A stretch of DNA of 64,000 nucleotides from Klebsiella pneumoniae (GCA_945862145.1 CAMAXE010000013.1:53234-117233), one strand, 5' to 3'; shown: positions 26,889 to 36,462, numbered from the stretch's first letter. Numbers and translations are program-made. Notes: a model not told the origin generated them from the letters alone.

Positions 26889-28150
26889 ATCCCGACCTGC
26901 AGCGCCTGCACCCCTACCCTTTCGAGCGACTCGCCAACCTGCTGGCCGGAATCGAGCTGCCCGCGGGACTCACCAGCATCGCGCTTCACATCGGCGAACC
27001 GCGCCACGCTGCGCCGGCAGTTGCACTGGATGCGCTCTGGCAGCACCGCGACGGCTATTCGAAATACCCCAAGACGGCCGGTGAACCGTGGTTTCGCGAG
27101 GCTGCAGCCCGATGGCTGTGCCGGCGCTACGGCCTGGCTACCGGGGAGCTGCGCGCGAGCGACGGTGTGCTCCCCGTGAACGGCAGCCGCGAGGCCTTGT
27201 TCGCTTTTACCCAATGCACGATCGCGCGCGGGGCTCCGGGGACGGTGGTGCGCGTGGCGATGCCCAATCCCTTTTATCAGATCTACGAGGGTGCCGCGCT
27301 GCTCGCCGGCGCGGAGCCCCTGTTCCTGCCCCAGCGCAGTGACCGGCCCGGCATCAGCGATATCGCCGCGCTTGATGATCGGGACTGGCAGGGCTGCCAG
27401 ATGCTGATCGTCTGCTCGCCGGGCAATCCCTCGGGAGCGGTGCTCGAACTGGACGACTGGGCAGAGCTGTTCGCGCTGGCCGATCGTCACGATCTGGTGA
27501 TCGCCTCAGACGAGTGTTACTCGGAGCTCTACCCAGACGAGTCGACGCCGCCGCTCGGCGTGCTCGGCGCCTGCCGTGCACTCGGGCGCGCCGGGTTCAG
27601 GCGTTGCGTGGCCTTCCACAGCCTGTCGAAGCGCTCCAGCCTGCCGGGACTGCGCTCCGGGCTGGTCTCGGGTGACCCCGTGCTGCTCCGGGACTTCCTG
27701 CTCTACCGCACCTACCACGGCTCGGCGATGCCGCTGCCGCACCAGCACGCGAGCGCGGCGGCCTGGAGCGACGAGACCCACGTCATCGCCAACCGTGCGC
27801 TCTATCGCCGCAAGTTCGAGGCCGTGCTCGCGGAGCTCGATGGCTGCCTCGAGGTCTCGCAGCCTGCCGGCGGCTTTTACCTGTGGCCGCGCGTAAACGG
27901 GGACGATACGGTCTTCACCCGCGAACTGCAGCGCAGCGAGGGCGTGTCGGTGCTGCCCGGGAGTTTCCTCGGGCGTGAGGGGCCGCGCGGAAACCCCGGC
28001 GCGGGGCGCGTGCGCATCGCGCTGGTGGGCGAGTTTGAGGAGAGCGTGGAGGCCGCGCGCCGCATCCGCCGCTTCGTCACTACGCGCTGGAGCACCCTGC
28101 GTGGCACAGCGGGCCCGGCATCACGGCACGCTGCAGAGCCATTCTGTTAA
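26885..28150 (+). CDS. dapC: Succinyldiaminopimelate transaminase
   Basis: PLP-dependent class I/II aminotransferase that converts N-succinyl-2-amino-6-ketopimelate to succinyl-diaminopimelate in lysine and peptidoglycan synthesis. The Lys of SLSKRSSLPGLRSG (near residue 248) binds PLP, with CSPGNPSGAVL and SDECYSELY upstream. It begins MNPDLQRLHPYPFERL, typical for DapC. The start overlaps glnD as ATGA. At 421 residues it carries about 20 extra C-terminal residues of no evident function. Confidence 0.93.
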   Translation: MNPDLQRLHPYPFERLANLLAGIELPAGLTSIALHIGEPRHAAPAVALDALWQHRDGYSKYPKTAGEPWFREAAARWLCRRYGLATGELRASDGVLPVNGSREALFAFTQCTIARGAPGTVVRVAMPNPFYQIYEGAALLAGAEPLFLPQRSDRPGISDIAALDDRDWQGCQMLIVCSPGNPSGAVLELDDWAELFALADRHDLVIASDECYSELYPDESTPPLGVLGACRALGRAGFRRCVAFHSLSKRSSLPGLRSGLVSGDPVLLRDFLLYRTYHGSAMPLPHQHASAAAWSDETHVIANRALYRRKFEAVLAELDGCLEVSQPAGGFYLWPRVNGDDTVFTRELQRSEGVSVLPGSFLGREGPRGNPGAGRVRIALVGEFEESVEAARRIRRFVTTRWSTLRGTAGPASRHAAEPFC

Positions 28151-28186
28151 GCTCGCCACACATCGGGACACAGGACAGCGCTCACC

Positions 28187-28537
28187 GTGCTGATTGTCTA
28201 CGGCATACCCAACTGCGATACCGTCAAGGCCGCTTGCAACTGGCTCAAGGGCCGTGGCATCGCCTTCGAATTGCACGATATTCGCAAGGATCATCTCGAC
28301 GCGCGTACTCTCGAGAGCTGGCTCGAAACCCTCGGCAGGGACCGCCTGATCAATAAGTCGAGTGCCACCTGGCGCACCCTGGACAGCGCCGGGCGTGAGC
28401 AGGTCGAGCGCGGCAACCCGATCCCCGTGATCATTGCCAATCCCACGCTGATGCGCCGCCCGGTGCTGGTGGGCGAGGCTCTGTTACACGTGGGCTTCAA
28501 TGCGCCGGACTACGAGCGCCTGTTCGCCGCCACCTGA
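28187..28537 (+). CDS. ArsC/Spx family protein, YffB type
   Basis: A 116-residue thioredoxin-fold protein of the ArsC/Spx/YffB family. It starts with GTG (VLIVYGIPNCDTVKAAC); Cys11 of NCDT aligns with the ArsC nucleophile, but a CxxC pair is absent. The RKDHLDARTLESWL and NPTLMRRPVL segments are family features. The family often sits next to dapC/dapD in gammaproteobacteria, as here, yet has no assigned role in lysine synthesis; arsenate reduction is not implied. Confidence 0.88.
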   Translation: MLIVYGIPNCDTVKAACNWLKGRGIAFELHDIRKDHLDARTLESWLETLGRDRLINKSSATWRTLDSAGREQVERGNPIPVIIANPTLMRRPVLVGEALLHVGFNAPDYERLFAAT

Positions 28538-28546
28538 GATCGCACC

Positions 28547-29575
28547 ATGTCACAGCCGCTCTTAGCCTTCGGCCTGGGCACCGGAACCCGCAGCGCAGCC
28601 GGCGCCTGGCTGGAGGTGCTGTTCCCGCAACCCCTGCGCAATCCCTCGCCCGCGATCACCGCTGTGCTAGACGCCTGGAATGACGGTGCCGGATTGACCG
28701 AGCCCACCGAGGCCTCGCTGCTCGCGCTCGCCCGGGCGCTGGAGAGTGCGGGCGAGACGGCGCAGGCCACCCTCGCGCGCAACCTGCAGGGCAACGCGGA
28801 ACGCGCCGTGGTGGTGGCACTACGCGAGGAACAGCCCCCGCACAACGTGCCCGAGGCCTATCTCAAGCTGCAGCTCCTGTCGCATCGCCTGTGCCGGCCA
28901 CACGAGCAGAACCTCGACGGGCTCTTCGCCGTACTGCCCAACGTCGCCTGGACCAGCGAGGGCGCCATCGCCGTCACAGAACTGCCGGCACGCATCCTGG
29001 CCGCACGCATCGCCGGCCGCACGTTGTGCGTCCATGCCGTCGACAAGTTCCCGCGCATGGTCGACTACGTGGTGCCCGCGGGCGTTCGCATCGCCGACGG
29101 CTCGCGCGTACGGCTGGGCGCATACCTTGGCGAAGGCACCACGGTGATGCACGAGGGGTTCGTGAATTTCAATGCGGGAACCGAAGGCCCCGGCATGATC
29201 GAGGGCCGTATCTCGGCCGGCGTATTCGTGGGCGCAGGCTCTGATCTCGGCGGCGGCTGCTCCACGATGGGCACGCTCTCGGGCGGCAACAAGGCGCGCA
29301 TCGCGGTGGGTCGCAACTGCCTGATCGGCGCCAACGCGGGGATCGGCATCTCGCTGGGCGACCGCTGCACGGTGGAGGCCGGTCTTTACGTAACGGCCGG
29401 CTCGCGGGTCAGCCTGCTTGACGAGTCCGGCGCGCTGGTGCGGGTGCTGCGGGCACGCGAACTCTCCGGTGACTCGGACCTGCTGTTCCGCCGCAATTCG
29501 CAGACCGGGGCCATCGAGTGCCTGTCCAACCGCTCGGCCATCGCCCTGAACGCCGCACTGCATGTGAACAGCTGA
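28547..29575 (+). CDS. dapD: Tetrahydrodipicolinate N-succinyltransferase
   Basis: Transfers succinyl from succinyl-CoA to tetrahydrodipicolinate, committing the succinylase branch of lysine synthesis. Left-handed beta-helix hexapeptides are visible in GARIRISVG-like turns such as [21 protein letters not shown] and [18 protein letters not shown]. At 342 residues it is the long Pseudomonas-type DapD rather than the 274-residue E. coli type. Its stop shares a base with the dapE ATG (TGATG). Confidence 0.94.
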   Translation: MSQPLLAFGLGTGTRSAAGAWLEVLFPQPLRNPSPAITAVLDAWNDGAGLTEPTEASLLALARALESAGETAQATLARNLQGNAERAVVVALREEQPPHNVPEAYLKLQLLSHRLCRPHEQNLDGLFAVLPNVAWTSEGAIAVTELPARILAARIAGRTLCVHAVDKFPRMVDYVVPAGVRIADGSRVRLGAYLGEGTTVMHEGFVNFNAGTEGPGMIEGRISAGVFVGAGSDLGGGCSTMGTLSGGNKARIAVGRNCLIGANAGIGISLGDRCTVEAGLYVTAGSRVSLLDESGALVRVLRARELSGDSDLLFRRNSQTGAIECLSNRSAIALNAALHVNS

Positions 29576-30717
29576 TGCCTGCAATCGACGCCTCGCCCAC
29601 CCTCGCACTCGCCACAGAACTGATACGTCGCCCCTCCGTGACGCCGGCGGATGCGGGCTGTCAGGCGCTGCTGGCCGATCGTCTGGCCGCGCTCGGCTTT
29701 GCCATCCATCACCTGCGCTTCGGCGAGGTCGAGAATCTCTGGGCTGTGCGGGGCGAGCAGGGACCGCTGTTCGTTTTTGCCGGTCATACCGATGTGGTAC
29801 CTCCGGGTCCTCCAGAGCGCTGGGAGAGCCCGCCCTTCGAACCGCAACTGCGCTGCGGGATGCTGCACGGGCGCGGCGCCGCAGACATGAAAGGAAGCCT
29901 CGCCGCCATGGTCACGGCCTGCGAACGCCTGCTCGCGCGGCACTCGCCGGCGGGGCGGATCGCCTTCCTGCTCACCAGCGACGAGGAAGGCCCGGCGGTC
30001 GATGGCACCGTGCGCGTGATGCAGTGGCTCGCCGCGCGCGGCGAGAGCATCGATTGGTGCGTGGTCGGCGAGCCCTCAGCCACGCTACGCGCCGGCGACC
30101 TGATCCGCGTCGGGCGACGCGGCTCACTGAGCGGCAGGCTTCGGGTGCGCGGGATACAGGGGCACGTGGCCTATCCCGAGCGGGCACTGAACCCGATTCA
30201 CGCCGCCGCACCCGCGCTGGCGGAACTGGCCACCACTACCTGGGATGCCGGCGACGTCGACTTTCCCCCCACCAGCTTCCAGGTCTCGAACATCCACGCC
30301 GGTACGGGCGCGAACAACGTGATACCCGGCGAGTTGGTGGCGGACTTCAACCTGCGCTTCGGCACGGCCTCCAGCGTGCCCGGCCTGCAGCAGCGTATCG
30401 AGTCGCTGTTGTCGCGACACGGCCTCGACTGGAGCATCGCGTGGACGGTGGGCGCCGCTCCTTTCCGCACGGCAGACGGGACACTGCGCGAGGCGGCAAT
30501 CGCGGCAATCCGCGCGCGGCTTGGCATCGAGCCCGAGCTCTCGACCGGCGGCGGCACCTCCGATGGCCGCTTTATCGCAGCCTCCGGTGCACAGGTCATC
30601 GAGCTGGGCCCCTGCAACGCCACCATCCACCAGGTCAATGAAGCGGTAGAGGCCGCGGACCTCGACCGGCTCAGCCTGCTTTACGAGGACATTCTCGAGC
30701 GGCTGCTGCCCGGCTGA
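29575..30717 (+). CDS. dapE: Succinyl-diaminopimelate desuccinylase
   Basis: Dinuclear zinc M20-family hydrolase that releases LL-diaminopimelate. Metal ligands are in [11 protein letters not shown] (His), RGAADMKGS (Asp), [10 protein letters not shown] (catalytic and ligand Glu) and ATIHQVNE (His). It has 380 residues from [12 protein letters not shown]; the upstream extension of the frame lies inside dapD. It ends the map-to-dapE run, convergent with rsmJ 11 bp further on. Confidence 0.96.
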   Translation: MPAIDASPTLALATELIRRPSVTPADAGCQALLADRLAALGFAIHHLRFGEVENLWAVRGEQGPLFVFAGHTDVVPPGPPERWESPPFEPQLRCGMLHGRGAADMKGSLAAMVTACERLLARHSPAGRIAFLLTSDEEGPAVDGTVRVMQWLAARGESIDWCVVGEPSATLRAGDLIRVGRRGSLSGRLRVRGIQGHVAYPERALNPIHAAAPALAELATTTWDAGDVDFPPTSFQVSNIHAGTGANNVIPGELVADFNLRFGTASSVPGLQQRIESLLSRHGLDWSIAWTVGAAPFRTADGTLREAAIAAIRARLGIEPELSTGGGTSDGRFIAASGAQVIELGPCNATIHQVNEAVEAADLDRLSLLYEDILERLLPG

Positions 30718-30728
30718 GACGCCCGCGC

Positions 30729-31550
30729 TCAGGCGATACGGCGCAGCGCGTGCACATCAAGGCGCGTCGAGCGACCCTGCAGACTGAAATCCGGCTGACG
30801 CCCTTCGAGCGGCGGCGCGCCGACCGGACGTTTCACCACCACGCGGTGCCGTGCCACCGCCAGCGCCACCTCGAGCAGGCCCGGCGCGTCGACATCGCCG
30901 CCCACCAACTGCTGGAACAACACCATCTCCTTGCGCACGGCAGCACTCTTGGCGCGCCCGGGGAACATCGGATCGATCAGCACCACATCCGGGGGCTCCA
31001 GCACCGCAGCGGCGAGTAATACCGCCGCATCACCGGCCCGCAAGCGCAACCGTGGCAGGAACTGCAAGACCTCGGGCGCAGCGCTCTCGGCAGCACGGGA
31101 AAGACCATCTTCAAGCAGCGCGGCGACCACCGGGTGACGCTCGATCATGGTGACCTCACAGCCAAGCGCGGCCAGCACCGCGCTGTCACGTCCCCACCCC
31201 GCCGTCGCATCGACGACCTGCAACCGGCGCGGTGCCGGCAAACCCACCGCACGCGCCAGGTCCTCGCGTCGGGGGCCGATTCCGCGCAATCGGTGCAGCA
31301 GCGTGGCGGAGGAAAAATCCACCGCCACCGGGGATGGCCCGCCACGCCCGGTAAGGGCGAGGGCAAGGCCTGCAACACCAACCAGCAAAACGCCGGCGCA
31401 CGGCAGCAGTCGCCAGTCAGACTCGCGGGCATCGAACAGCGGCAGGGAGAGGCGCTGCGCGAGCACTTGCGCGCGGGGCCAGGCGGCGGCGTCGGTACCG
31501 GCGATGCCAAAGGAAAGATCCGCGTCGGGCGCACTCACCGGCCACGACAC
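30729..31550 (-). CDS. rsmJ: 16S rRNA m2G1516 methyltransferase RsmJ
   Basis: SAM-dependent methyltransferase acting on 16S rRNA. The family motifs DATAGWGRDSAVLAALG (SAM site), MIERHPVVAALLEDGL and VVLIDPMFPGRAKSAAVRKEM are clear. The only ATG in frame (31691) would add about 47 Arg-rich residues unlike the family, so I prefer the GTG at 31550 (VSWPVSAPDADL), or the one 12 bases later. Length then is about 273 residues, close to E. coli RsmJ. Confidence 0.87.
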   Translation of the reverse strand: MSWPVSAPDADLSFGIAGTDAAAWPRAQVLAQRLSLPLFDARESDWRLLPCAGVLLVGVAGLALALTGRGGPSPVAVDFSSATLLHRLRGIGPRREDLARAVGLPAPRRLQVVDATAGWGRDSAVLAALGCEVTMIERHPVVAALLEDGLSRAAESAAPEVLQFLPRLRLRAGDAAVLLAAAVLEPPDVVLIDPMFPGRAKSAAVRKEMVLFQQLVGGDVDAPGLLEVALAVARHRVVVKRPVGAPPLEGRQPDFSLQGRSTRLDVHALRRIA

Positions 31551-31699
31551 CCGGCCGCCCTGCGATGCGGGCAGCCGGCGTCCGGCGCGCGCACAACGGC
31601 GGGGATATTCCGTAGGAGCAAACCGTGCATGAGCGCTCCGCGCAGGGTGATGGGATAAGCAAAGCAGCGCGCCGCGCACCGGCGCCGGCATGGCGCGGA

Positions 31700-31705
31700 T
31701 ATACT
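31700..31705 (+). promoter_or_regulatory. Candidate -10 box for the LRR lipoprotein gene
   Basis: TATACT, five of six consensus bases, lies 45 bp before the ATG at 31751. No good -35 is seen. The 200 bp between the rsmJ start and this gene hold nothing else I recognise. Confidence 0.4.
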
Positions 31706-31750
31706 AGCGCCGCCCCGCCGTCTATTCACTGAACGGGACCGACACTGACC

Positions 31751-32260
31751 ATGCGCAATAACCACGTGTACCTGCTGCTCGCCACGCTTGTCCCGCTGCT
31801 CGCAGGCTGCAAGGGCTATTCCTACACGGTGAACGACCGTGAGGTGTTCGCCCCGCCGCGCCTCTTTGCCGACTACAGCTTGCCCGACCGCGCCCTGCAG
31901 GATTGCATCCAGCAGGCAATCGAAGACCAATCGATCACGCAGGCGGCTGATCTCAAGGACCTGAACTGCTCCAAGGCGGGCATCGCGGATGTCTCAGGAA
32001 TAGCCACTTTCCCGGAACTGCGCCGTCTGGGTCTGGACGGCAACGCCATCGCGTCCGTGACAGCTTTAAGCGCTCTGAAGCACCTGGAACTCCTGCAGCT
32101 TCGCGACAACCGACTTTCCGGTTTCGATACCGCGCTCTGCGGCAAGCCCGGACGTAAGCTCGCTCTGGCGGGCAACGACGCGTTCCGCTGCGAGGATCTG
32201 GAGCGGCTGCGTGCATGCGGCGTGGAACTGGTAGACGTGCCGGCGCATTGCGCCAACTGA
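31751..32260 (+). CDS. Lipoprotein with leucine-rich repeats
   Basis: A 169-residue envelope lipoprotein. The lipobox LLAGC (Cys20) follows a hydrophobic signal segment. The mature part has about three leucine-rich repeats of the internalin style (LKDLNCSKAGIADVSGIATF, LRRLGLDGNAIASVTALSAL, LELLQLRDNRLSGF) and a C-terminal Cys-containing cap (FRCEDLERLRACGVELVDVPAHC). It probably binds a protein partner at the membrane; the partner is unknown. It is a single gene with its own promoter, convergent with the next gene 9 bp away. Confidence 0.85.
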   Translation: MRNNHVYLLLATLVPLLAGCKGYSYTVNDREVFAPPRLFADYSLPDRALQDCIQQAIEDQSITQAADLKDLNCSKAGIADVSGIATFPELRRLGLDGNAIASVTALSALKHLELLQLRDNRLSGFDTALCGKPGRKLALAGNDAFRCEDLERLRACGVELVDVPAHCAN

Positions 32261-32269
32261 GCGCGCCCC

Positions 32270-32755
32270 TCAACCCCTGAGACGGCGTACGCCCAGCAGT
32301 CGCGACAGCGGAAAGCCCGCGATGTTCACGGCATCGCCCTGATTGCCGCCGAGCAGCGCGACACGGCTGCCGGCGTGACTGCTGTAAAGCCCCACGTGAC
32401 CGGGAGCATCCCGCACCGTGGCATCGGGTTGCCCCCGGCCGGGCGCACGCAGCACCACGACATCCCAACCCGGACGCGCCTGCTCCAAGGCAACCGGTTC
32501 ACCCACTGCGAGCCACGAGCGCGCCAGCAGACTGTGCGAGCGCGGCACACCCGCGAGCCAGGCGACGTAATTCAGGAACGCCGAGCACCAGGGCACGTGA
32601 TCCCCCTCGGGCCAGGCTTGATCGAGACGGAGCATGGCGAGGATATCGGGGTGCGAGGCCAGCCCGGGCGCCTCACGCAGCCCGATAAATCGGGAGCCGA
32701 TCGCGAAGGCATCGAGGGGTGCCTCAGGCGCCTTGCTCGCCCGCGTCTCAGTCAC
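32270..32755 (-). CDS. TIGR02594-like NlpC/CHAP-type amidase domain protein
   Basis: A 161-residue protein with the cysteine-peptidase pattern VPWCSAFLNYVAW (catalytic Cys), GHVGLYSSH (catalytic His) and GGNQGDAVNI, which recalls the TIGR02594 family linked to peptidoglycan hydrolysis. There is no signal peptide, so either it stays cytoplasmic or it is exported another way. The start is GTG (VTETRASKAPE), located inside a 28-bp tandem duplication shared with the end of the preceding gene. Confidence 0.8.
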   Translation of the reverse strand: MTETRASKAPEAPLDAFAIGSRFIGLREAPGLASHPDILAMLRLDQAWPEGDHVPWCSAFLNYVAWLAGVPRSHSLLARSWLAVGEPVALEQARPGWDVVVLRAPGRGQPDATVRDAPGHVGLYSSHAGSRVALLGGNQGDAVNIAGFPLSRLLGVRRLRG

Positions 32756-32800
32756 AGTACTCGCGCTCCCGCGTCTCAGTCACAGTACTCGCGCTCCCGC
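32745..32800. repeat. Perfect 28-bp tandem duplication at a gene junction
   Basis: Two identical 28-bp units (32745-32772 and 32773-32800), each beginning GTCTCAGTCACAGTACTCGC in plus-strand reading. In the minus sense each unit contains GTGACTGA. The TGA of the unit at 32773-32800 ends the DUF4124 gene, and the GTG of the unit at 32745-32772 starts the next gene. The ancestral junction was therefore probably an 8-base overlap that the duplication pulled apart. Confidence 0.95.
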
Positions 32801-33219
32801 GCTCGGGCCTGATCGAGGCGCTGCGCGACTTCGTCGGGCGTGTAACTCTGGAAACTGCCATCCTCGCGGCGGTAACGGGTGGCGGGCGCGCTCTCCAGGC
32901 TCTGCACGATCTCACGCGCCGTGGCGCAACTACGCGCACGCTCGGCGCCCAGAGCCGCCGCAGACGCAGCCTCGAGCTCGCGTGCGTCGGACTGTTCGTG
33001 GGCAGCGTCTTCCTCGCCCTGCCAGCGCTTTTGGGCGGCCTCGGCCGCAGCGGGATCACCCCGGTGGTAGCGCAGCGTCTCCTTGCTGGCCTGCTGCCCG
33101 GGGGGCAGAGTGGCGCTGAAATGCACTACGCCCGCGGCATCCGTCCAGGTGTAGATTTCCTCCGCTTGCAGCGGCAGGGCGCAGAAGACCGCGAATGCGA
33201 GGACGGTCACTCGGTACAT
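32776..33219 (-). CDS. DUF4124 domain-containing periplasmic protein
   Basis: A 147-residue protein with signal peptide (VTVLAFAVFCALPLQAEE, cleavage after QA) followed by the DUF4124 signature IYTWTDAAGVVHFSATLPPG. The rest is a charged helical region, likely coiled coil (AAEAAQKRWQGEEDAAHEQSDARELEAA), with two Cys near the end. DUF4124 proteins are common periplasmic proteins of unknown function. The frame is open upstream but that part is antisense shadow. Its stop lies in the 28-bp duplication. Confidence 0.87.
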   Translation of the reverse strand: MYRVTVLAFAVFCALPLQAEEIYTWTDAAGVVHFSATLPPGQQASKETLRYHRGDPAAAEAAQKRWQGEEDAAHEQSDARELEAASAAALGAERARSCATAREIVQSLESAPATRYRREDGSFQSYTPDEVAQRLDQARAREREYCD

Positions 33220-33232
33220 CACACGGCCTCCG

Positions 33233-35155
33233 TTATCCGGTCCCGGAAACAGTAACCTCCACCATGGGTCGTGCGCCAGTAAGGGTGCGCAGCGGGACCC
33301 TATCCGGGCTCTCGCTAACAACCACCCTCGCCTGCAGCCAGTGGCCACCATCGGGCGAGCGCAGCACCACCCCGAGCCCGCCGGGGCTGCGCAGGCGGAA
33401 CTGCCGCGCGATGCCGTCAAAGGAGGTCTCGAGAGGCGCACGCATCGCATCCAGTGAGTCCAGCACCGCAGCGAGGTCGAAGTCGGTGGCAACCTCGAAC
33501 TCCTCGGCCTCGCCATAGCGCGGGCAGATCCAGGCATCGAGCTGCAGCAGCCGACGCAGCACCGGCTCGAGTGCGGGCCTGCCGCTCGCCTGCAACCAGC
33601 GCAAGGCCACTGGCTCCAGCACCCGCTGCAGACGATGCCGATCCCCAAGCAGCGACAGGTAAATGTGCGCGCGCGACTCGTAGACCTGCAGACGGTCGCG
33701 GGCATCGATCCCGGCAAGCTCCTGCGCGAAGGCTTCCAGCGCGGCGGCGGCCAGCGCGCGCATCAGCCCGCCCACGCCCGGCACGCCCTGCAAAGCAAGC
33801 CAGCGCAGGCTGCGGGAGAGCACATGCCCACTCACCAGCAGCTGATGCGCCGTGACCAGGAAATACCCCTCGGCGCCCTCCTCCACCCCGAAGCTGAGGC
33901 TGCCCACCACGTACTCGCCGCGGGCCTTGCCGTAACCGGCCACGGGCTGCGTCTGCAGTTGTAGCTCCTCGCGACGCCGGAAGAATTCGGTACCGGGCAG
34001 CAGCGTGTAGCCGAAGATGTTGATGTCCGGGAACACCGCCAAAAGGCGGCCGAGATTGGCCTCGAAGCTCTCGAGATCATCACCCGGCAGGCCCCAGATG
34101 AGCTCGGCCGACACCGGCACGCCCGCCTCGGCCATACGTCGGGCGATGGGCTCGTATTCGTTCGCCGCCATGTTCTCGCGGTGACACAGCTCGAGCGCAC
34201 GCGGGGTGAGCGTCTGCAGCGCAAGCTGGTAGAACGGCAGCAGCCCGTGCGCGTTCAGTATCAGCACGATTTCCTGCACGCGCGGGCTGTGCTTCTTCGA
34301 CCACGAGGTGGCAAAACTGCGCGGCAGGCCATAGCGTTCCTTCAATTCGCAGACAATGCGCGCCTTCTCGAGGTCGTCCTTCAGCGCACCGAAGTTGGAG
34401 TCGGCGAGCCAGATATTGGGGATGCCGGCCTTGACGATCAGCTCCCAGTCGTGGCGCAGCCGCTCCAGCGGAAACGAGACCATCTTGGTGCCGATGGCGC
34501 CGGTTCCCCACTCGCAGAACGCGCAGCGGAACGGGCAGCCGCGCGTGGTCTCGTAGCTCACCGCATCGTAGAGCGGGCGACCCGCAGCATCGCAGAGCTC
34601 GACCACCTCGAAGGGCGAGGGTAATTCCTCGAGGCGCAGCTGACGCGCGCGCGCCCCACTCTGGCGCAGAGAGCCATCAGCATCGACCCAGGCGATCCCG
34701 GCAACCTCTGCCCAGCGCGAGCGCGGGGTATCGAGGAGTTGCTGGAAGGTGAGTTCTCCTTCACCGAGCGCCACCACGTCGATGCCCTCGGTGCCCAGCC
34801 AGTCGGCGGCCTGCTGCACATGCGGCCCGCCGGCCACCACCACGACGCCCGGACAGCGGGCACGGATCTCGCGGGCGAGCCACGTGAACTCCGCGGCGTT
34901 CCAGGTGTAGACGCTGAGACCGGCGATCGGAGGAAACTCGGGGTCAGAATCCATGCAGCTGAGCGCCTGCAGTTCCGCGTCAGCCCACGCATTGACCTGC
35001 GCGGCATCGCGGAAATGCACCTGCCTGAACGCCGTCTGCGCACCGCGTGCGCCGTGATGGCGATACCACGCCATGAGAGCACCGGTGGTCGTGGGCGCGG
35101 CGTGAAATCCCTCCGAGTCCAGACTGAATAACCAGACGGCGCGCGCGGCAGTCAC
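33233..35155 (-). CDS. B12-binding domain radical SAM protein
   Basis: A 640-residue enzyme with an N-terminal cobalamin-binding-like Rossmann domain (about residues 75-150: LSVYTWNAAEF, VVVVAGGPHV, VALGEGELTF) and a radical SAM core. The 4Fe-4S motif is GCPFRCAFCEWG with Cys207, 211 and 214. A long C-terminal domain (about 430-640) is specific to the subfamily. Such enzymes perform methylations or rearrangements; the substrate is unknown. Start is GTG overlapping the MFS stop (GTGA), so it belongs to the aminotransferase/MFS operon. The frame remains open upstream inside the MFS gene, which I treat as shadow. Confidence 0.88.
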   Translation of the reverse strand: MTAARAVWLFSLDSEGFHAAPTTTGALMAWYRHHGARGAQTAFRQVHFRDAAQVNAWADAELQALSCMDSDPEFPPIAGLSVYTWNAAEFTWLAREIRARCPGVVVVAGGPHVQQAADWLGTEGIDVVALGEGELTFQQLLDTPRSRWAEVAGIAWVDADGSLRQSGARARQLRLEELPSPFEVVELCDAAGRPLYDAVSYETTRGCPFRCAFCEWGTGAIGTKMVSFPLERLRHDWELIVKAGIPNIWLADSNFGALKDDLEKARIVCELKERYGLPRSFATSWSKKHSPRVQEIVLILNAHGLLPFYQLALQTLTPRALELCHRENMAANEYEPIARRMAEAGVPVSAELIWGLPGDDLESFEANLGRLLAVFPDINIFGYTLLPGTEFFRRREELQLQTQPVAGYGKARGEYVVGSLSFGVEEGAEGYFLVTAHQLLVSGHVLSRSLRWLALQGVPGVGGLMRALAAAALEAFAQELAGIDARDRLQVYESRAHIYLSLLGDRHRLQRVLEPVALRWLQASGRPALEPVLRRLLQLDAWICPRYGEAEEFEVATDFDLAAVLDSLDAMRAPLETSFDGIARQFRLRSPGGLGVVLRSPDGGHWLQARVVVSESPDRVPLRTLTGARPMVEVTVSGTG

Positions 35156-36462
35156 GACGGAGCCTTCGCCGGCAAGGGCATATCTGCCCGCACGAAGAGC
35201 CACAGCACCGAACTCAGCAGCGCGAAGCCCGCTGCACCGCCTAGCGTGGGAACCCATCCCAGACCCTGGTTCACCGCGAGCCACGGCACCAGCGGCCCGA
35301 CGATGAAACCGGCCACATTGGCACCGGTGTTCATGATGCCCGTGCCGGAGCCCGCATGCGCCGGCGCGAGGAATGTCTGCGCCTCCCAGAAAGCCGCCTC
35401 GGTGAATTGCGTGGAGGCGAAACACAGCGACATCAGCGCAACCGCAAGGTAGGCGTTATCGACCCGAAGACCCACCACCAGAAACACCGCCGTGGCCGCC
35501 ATGCCGCAGGCGCCCGGAATGCGACAACCGAGCCGTGGCCCCAGACGCCTACACAACACATCACAGGTCCAGCCCCCCAGCACGGCCGCGAAACAGCCGG
35601 TAAGCCACGGCAGCGCCGCCATCCAGCCGCCGTTCTCCAGCAGCGAGAAGCCACGCACCTTCACCAGGTAGTGCAGGAACCATGTGAAGAAGAGATAGAA
35701 CACCACGTTCATCGAGAAATAGGCGAGCGCGAGCAGCAGCGTGTCGCGGTTGCCCAGCAGCCTTAACCACGTGCCCTTTTCTTCGGCGGGCACACCATCG
35801 AGCGCCTCCCGGCCGGCGCGGATCAGCGCGAGCTCGGCGGGAGCAACACCCGGATGCACCGCCGGATCGTCGGTGGCGTACCACCACCACGACAGGAAAA
35901 GCAGCACGCCGAAGGGAATATAGATGTAAAACGCACTCTGCCAGCCCCAGGCGATCATCGCCGCGGCCACCAGCGGCTGCGTGGCCGCCGCACCCAGCGT
36001 GACACCGGCACTCGAAAGTGAGGTCGGCAGCCCCCAGTGCCCGACCGGGAACCATGCCGCGATCGCGACGGCCTGCACCGGGAAAATCGGCGCATGCACA
36101 AGGCCGACGAGAAATCGCACCACCAGCAGCACGCCGATCACCGCGGCCACCGAACCGGCAAAAAGCCCCGGCAGGAGGCCCGTTGCCACGGAGGTGAGCA
36201 GCCACATCACGCCGAGCATCGCCAGCACCCGGCGTGCCCCGAAGCGCTCCCCCAGCATACCGCCGGGCAACTGGCCAATCGCGTAACCGAGCGGGAAGGC
36301 GGCGTAGATCCAGCCCATCTGCACTTCATCGATGCCGAGTGCCGGCATCATGAACTGCCCGGCCACCTGGATGTCCTGGCGCAGCGCGTAGGAGAGGAAC
36401 GCCATGGCCGCCAGCAGCCAGAAGAACTTCCAGCGCGTGTTGCCAGCCCCTGCAGCCCTCAT
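35152..36462 (-). CDS. MFS transporter, anion:cation symporter-like
   Basis: A 436-residue permease with twelve hydrophobic segments. The motif LGERFGARRVLAMLG after helix 2 (MFS motif A) and the PLGYAIGQLPGGMLGE segment resemble the ACS family that carries organic anions such as sugar acids, phthalates or tartrate. The start ATG overlaps the upstream aminotransferase stop, and the stop overlaps the radical SAM gene. It is thus embedded in the operon and probably imports the substrate or exports the product. Confidence 0.88.
   Translation of the reverse strand: MRAAGAGNTRWKFFWLLAAMAFLSYALRQDIQVAGQFMMPALGIDEVQMGWIYAAFPLGYAIGQLPGGMLGERFGARRVLAMLGVMWLLTSVATGLLPGLFAGSVAAVIGVLLVVRFLVGLVHAPIFPVQAVAIAAWFPVGHWGLPTSLSSAGVTLGAAATQPLVAAAMIAWGWQSAFYIYIPFGVLLFLSWWWYATDDPAVHPGVAPAELALIRAGREALDGVPAEEKGTWLRLLGNRDTLLLALAYFSMNVVFYLFFTWFLHYLVKVRGFSLLENGGWMAALPWLTGCFAAVLGGWTCDVLCRRLGPRLGCRIPGACGMAATAVFLVVGLRVDNAYLAVALMSLCFASTQFTEAAFWEAQTFLAPAHAGSGTGIMNTGANVAGFIVGPLVPWLAVNQGLGWVPTLGGAAGFALLSSVLWLFVRADMPLPAKAPS

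Noticed and set aside
32776..33717. 313-codon version of the DUF4124 gene extending upstream
   Set aside because: The extra 166 codons are antisense-like Arg/Cys/Ser-rich sequence within the radical SAM gene; the internal ATG starts a proper signal peptide.
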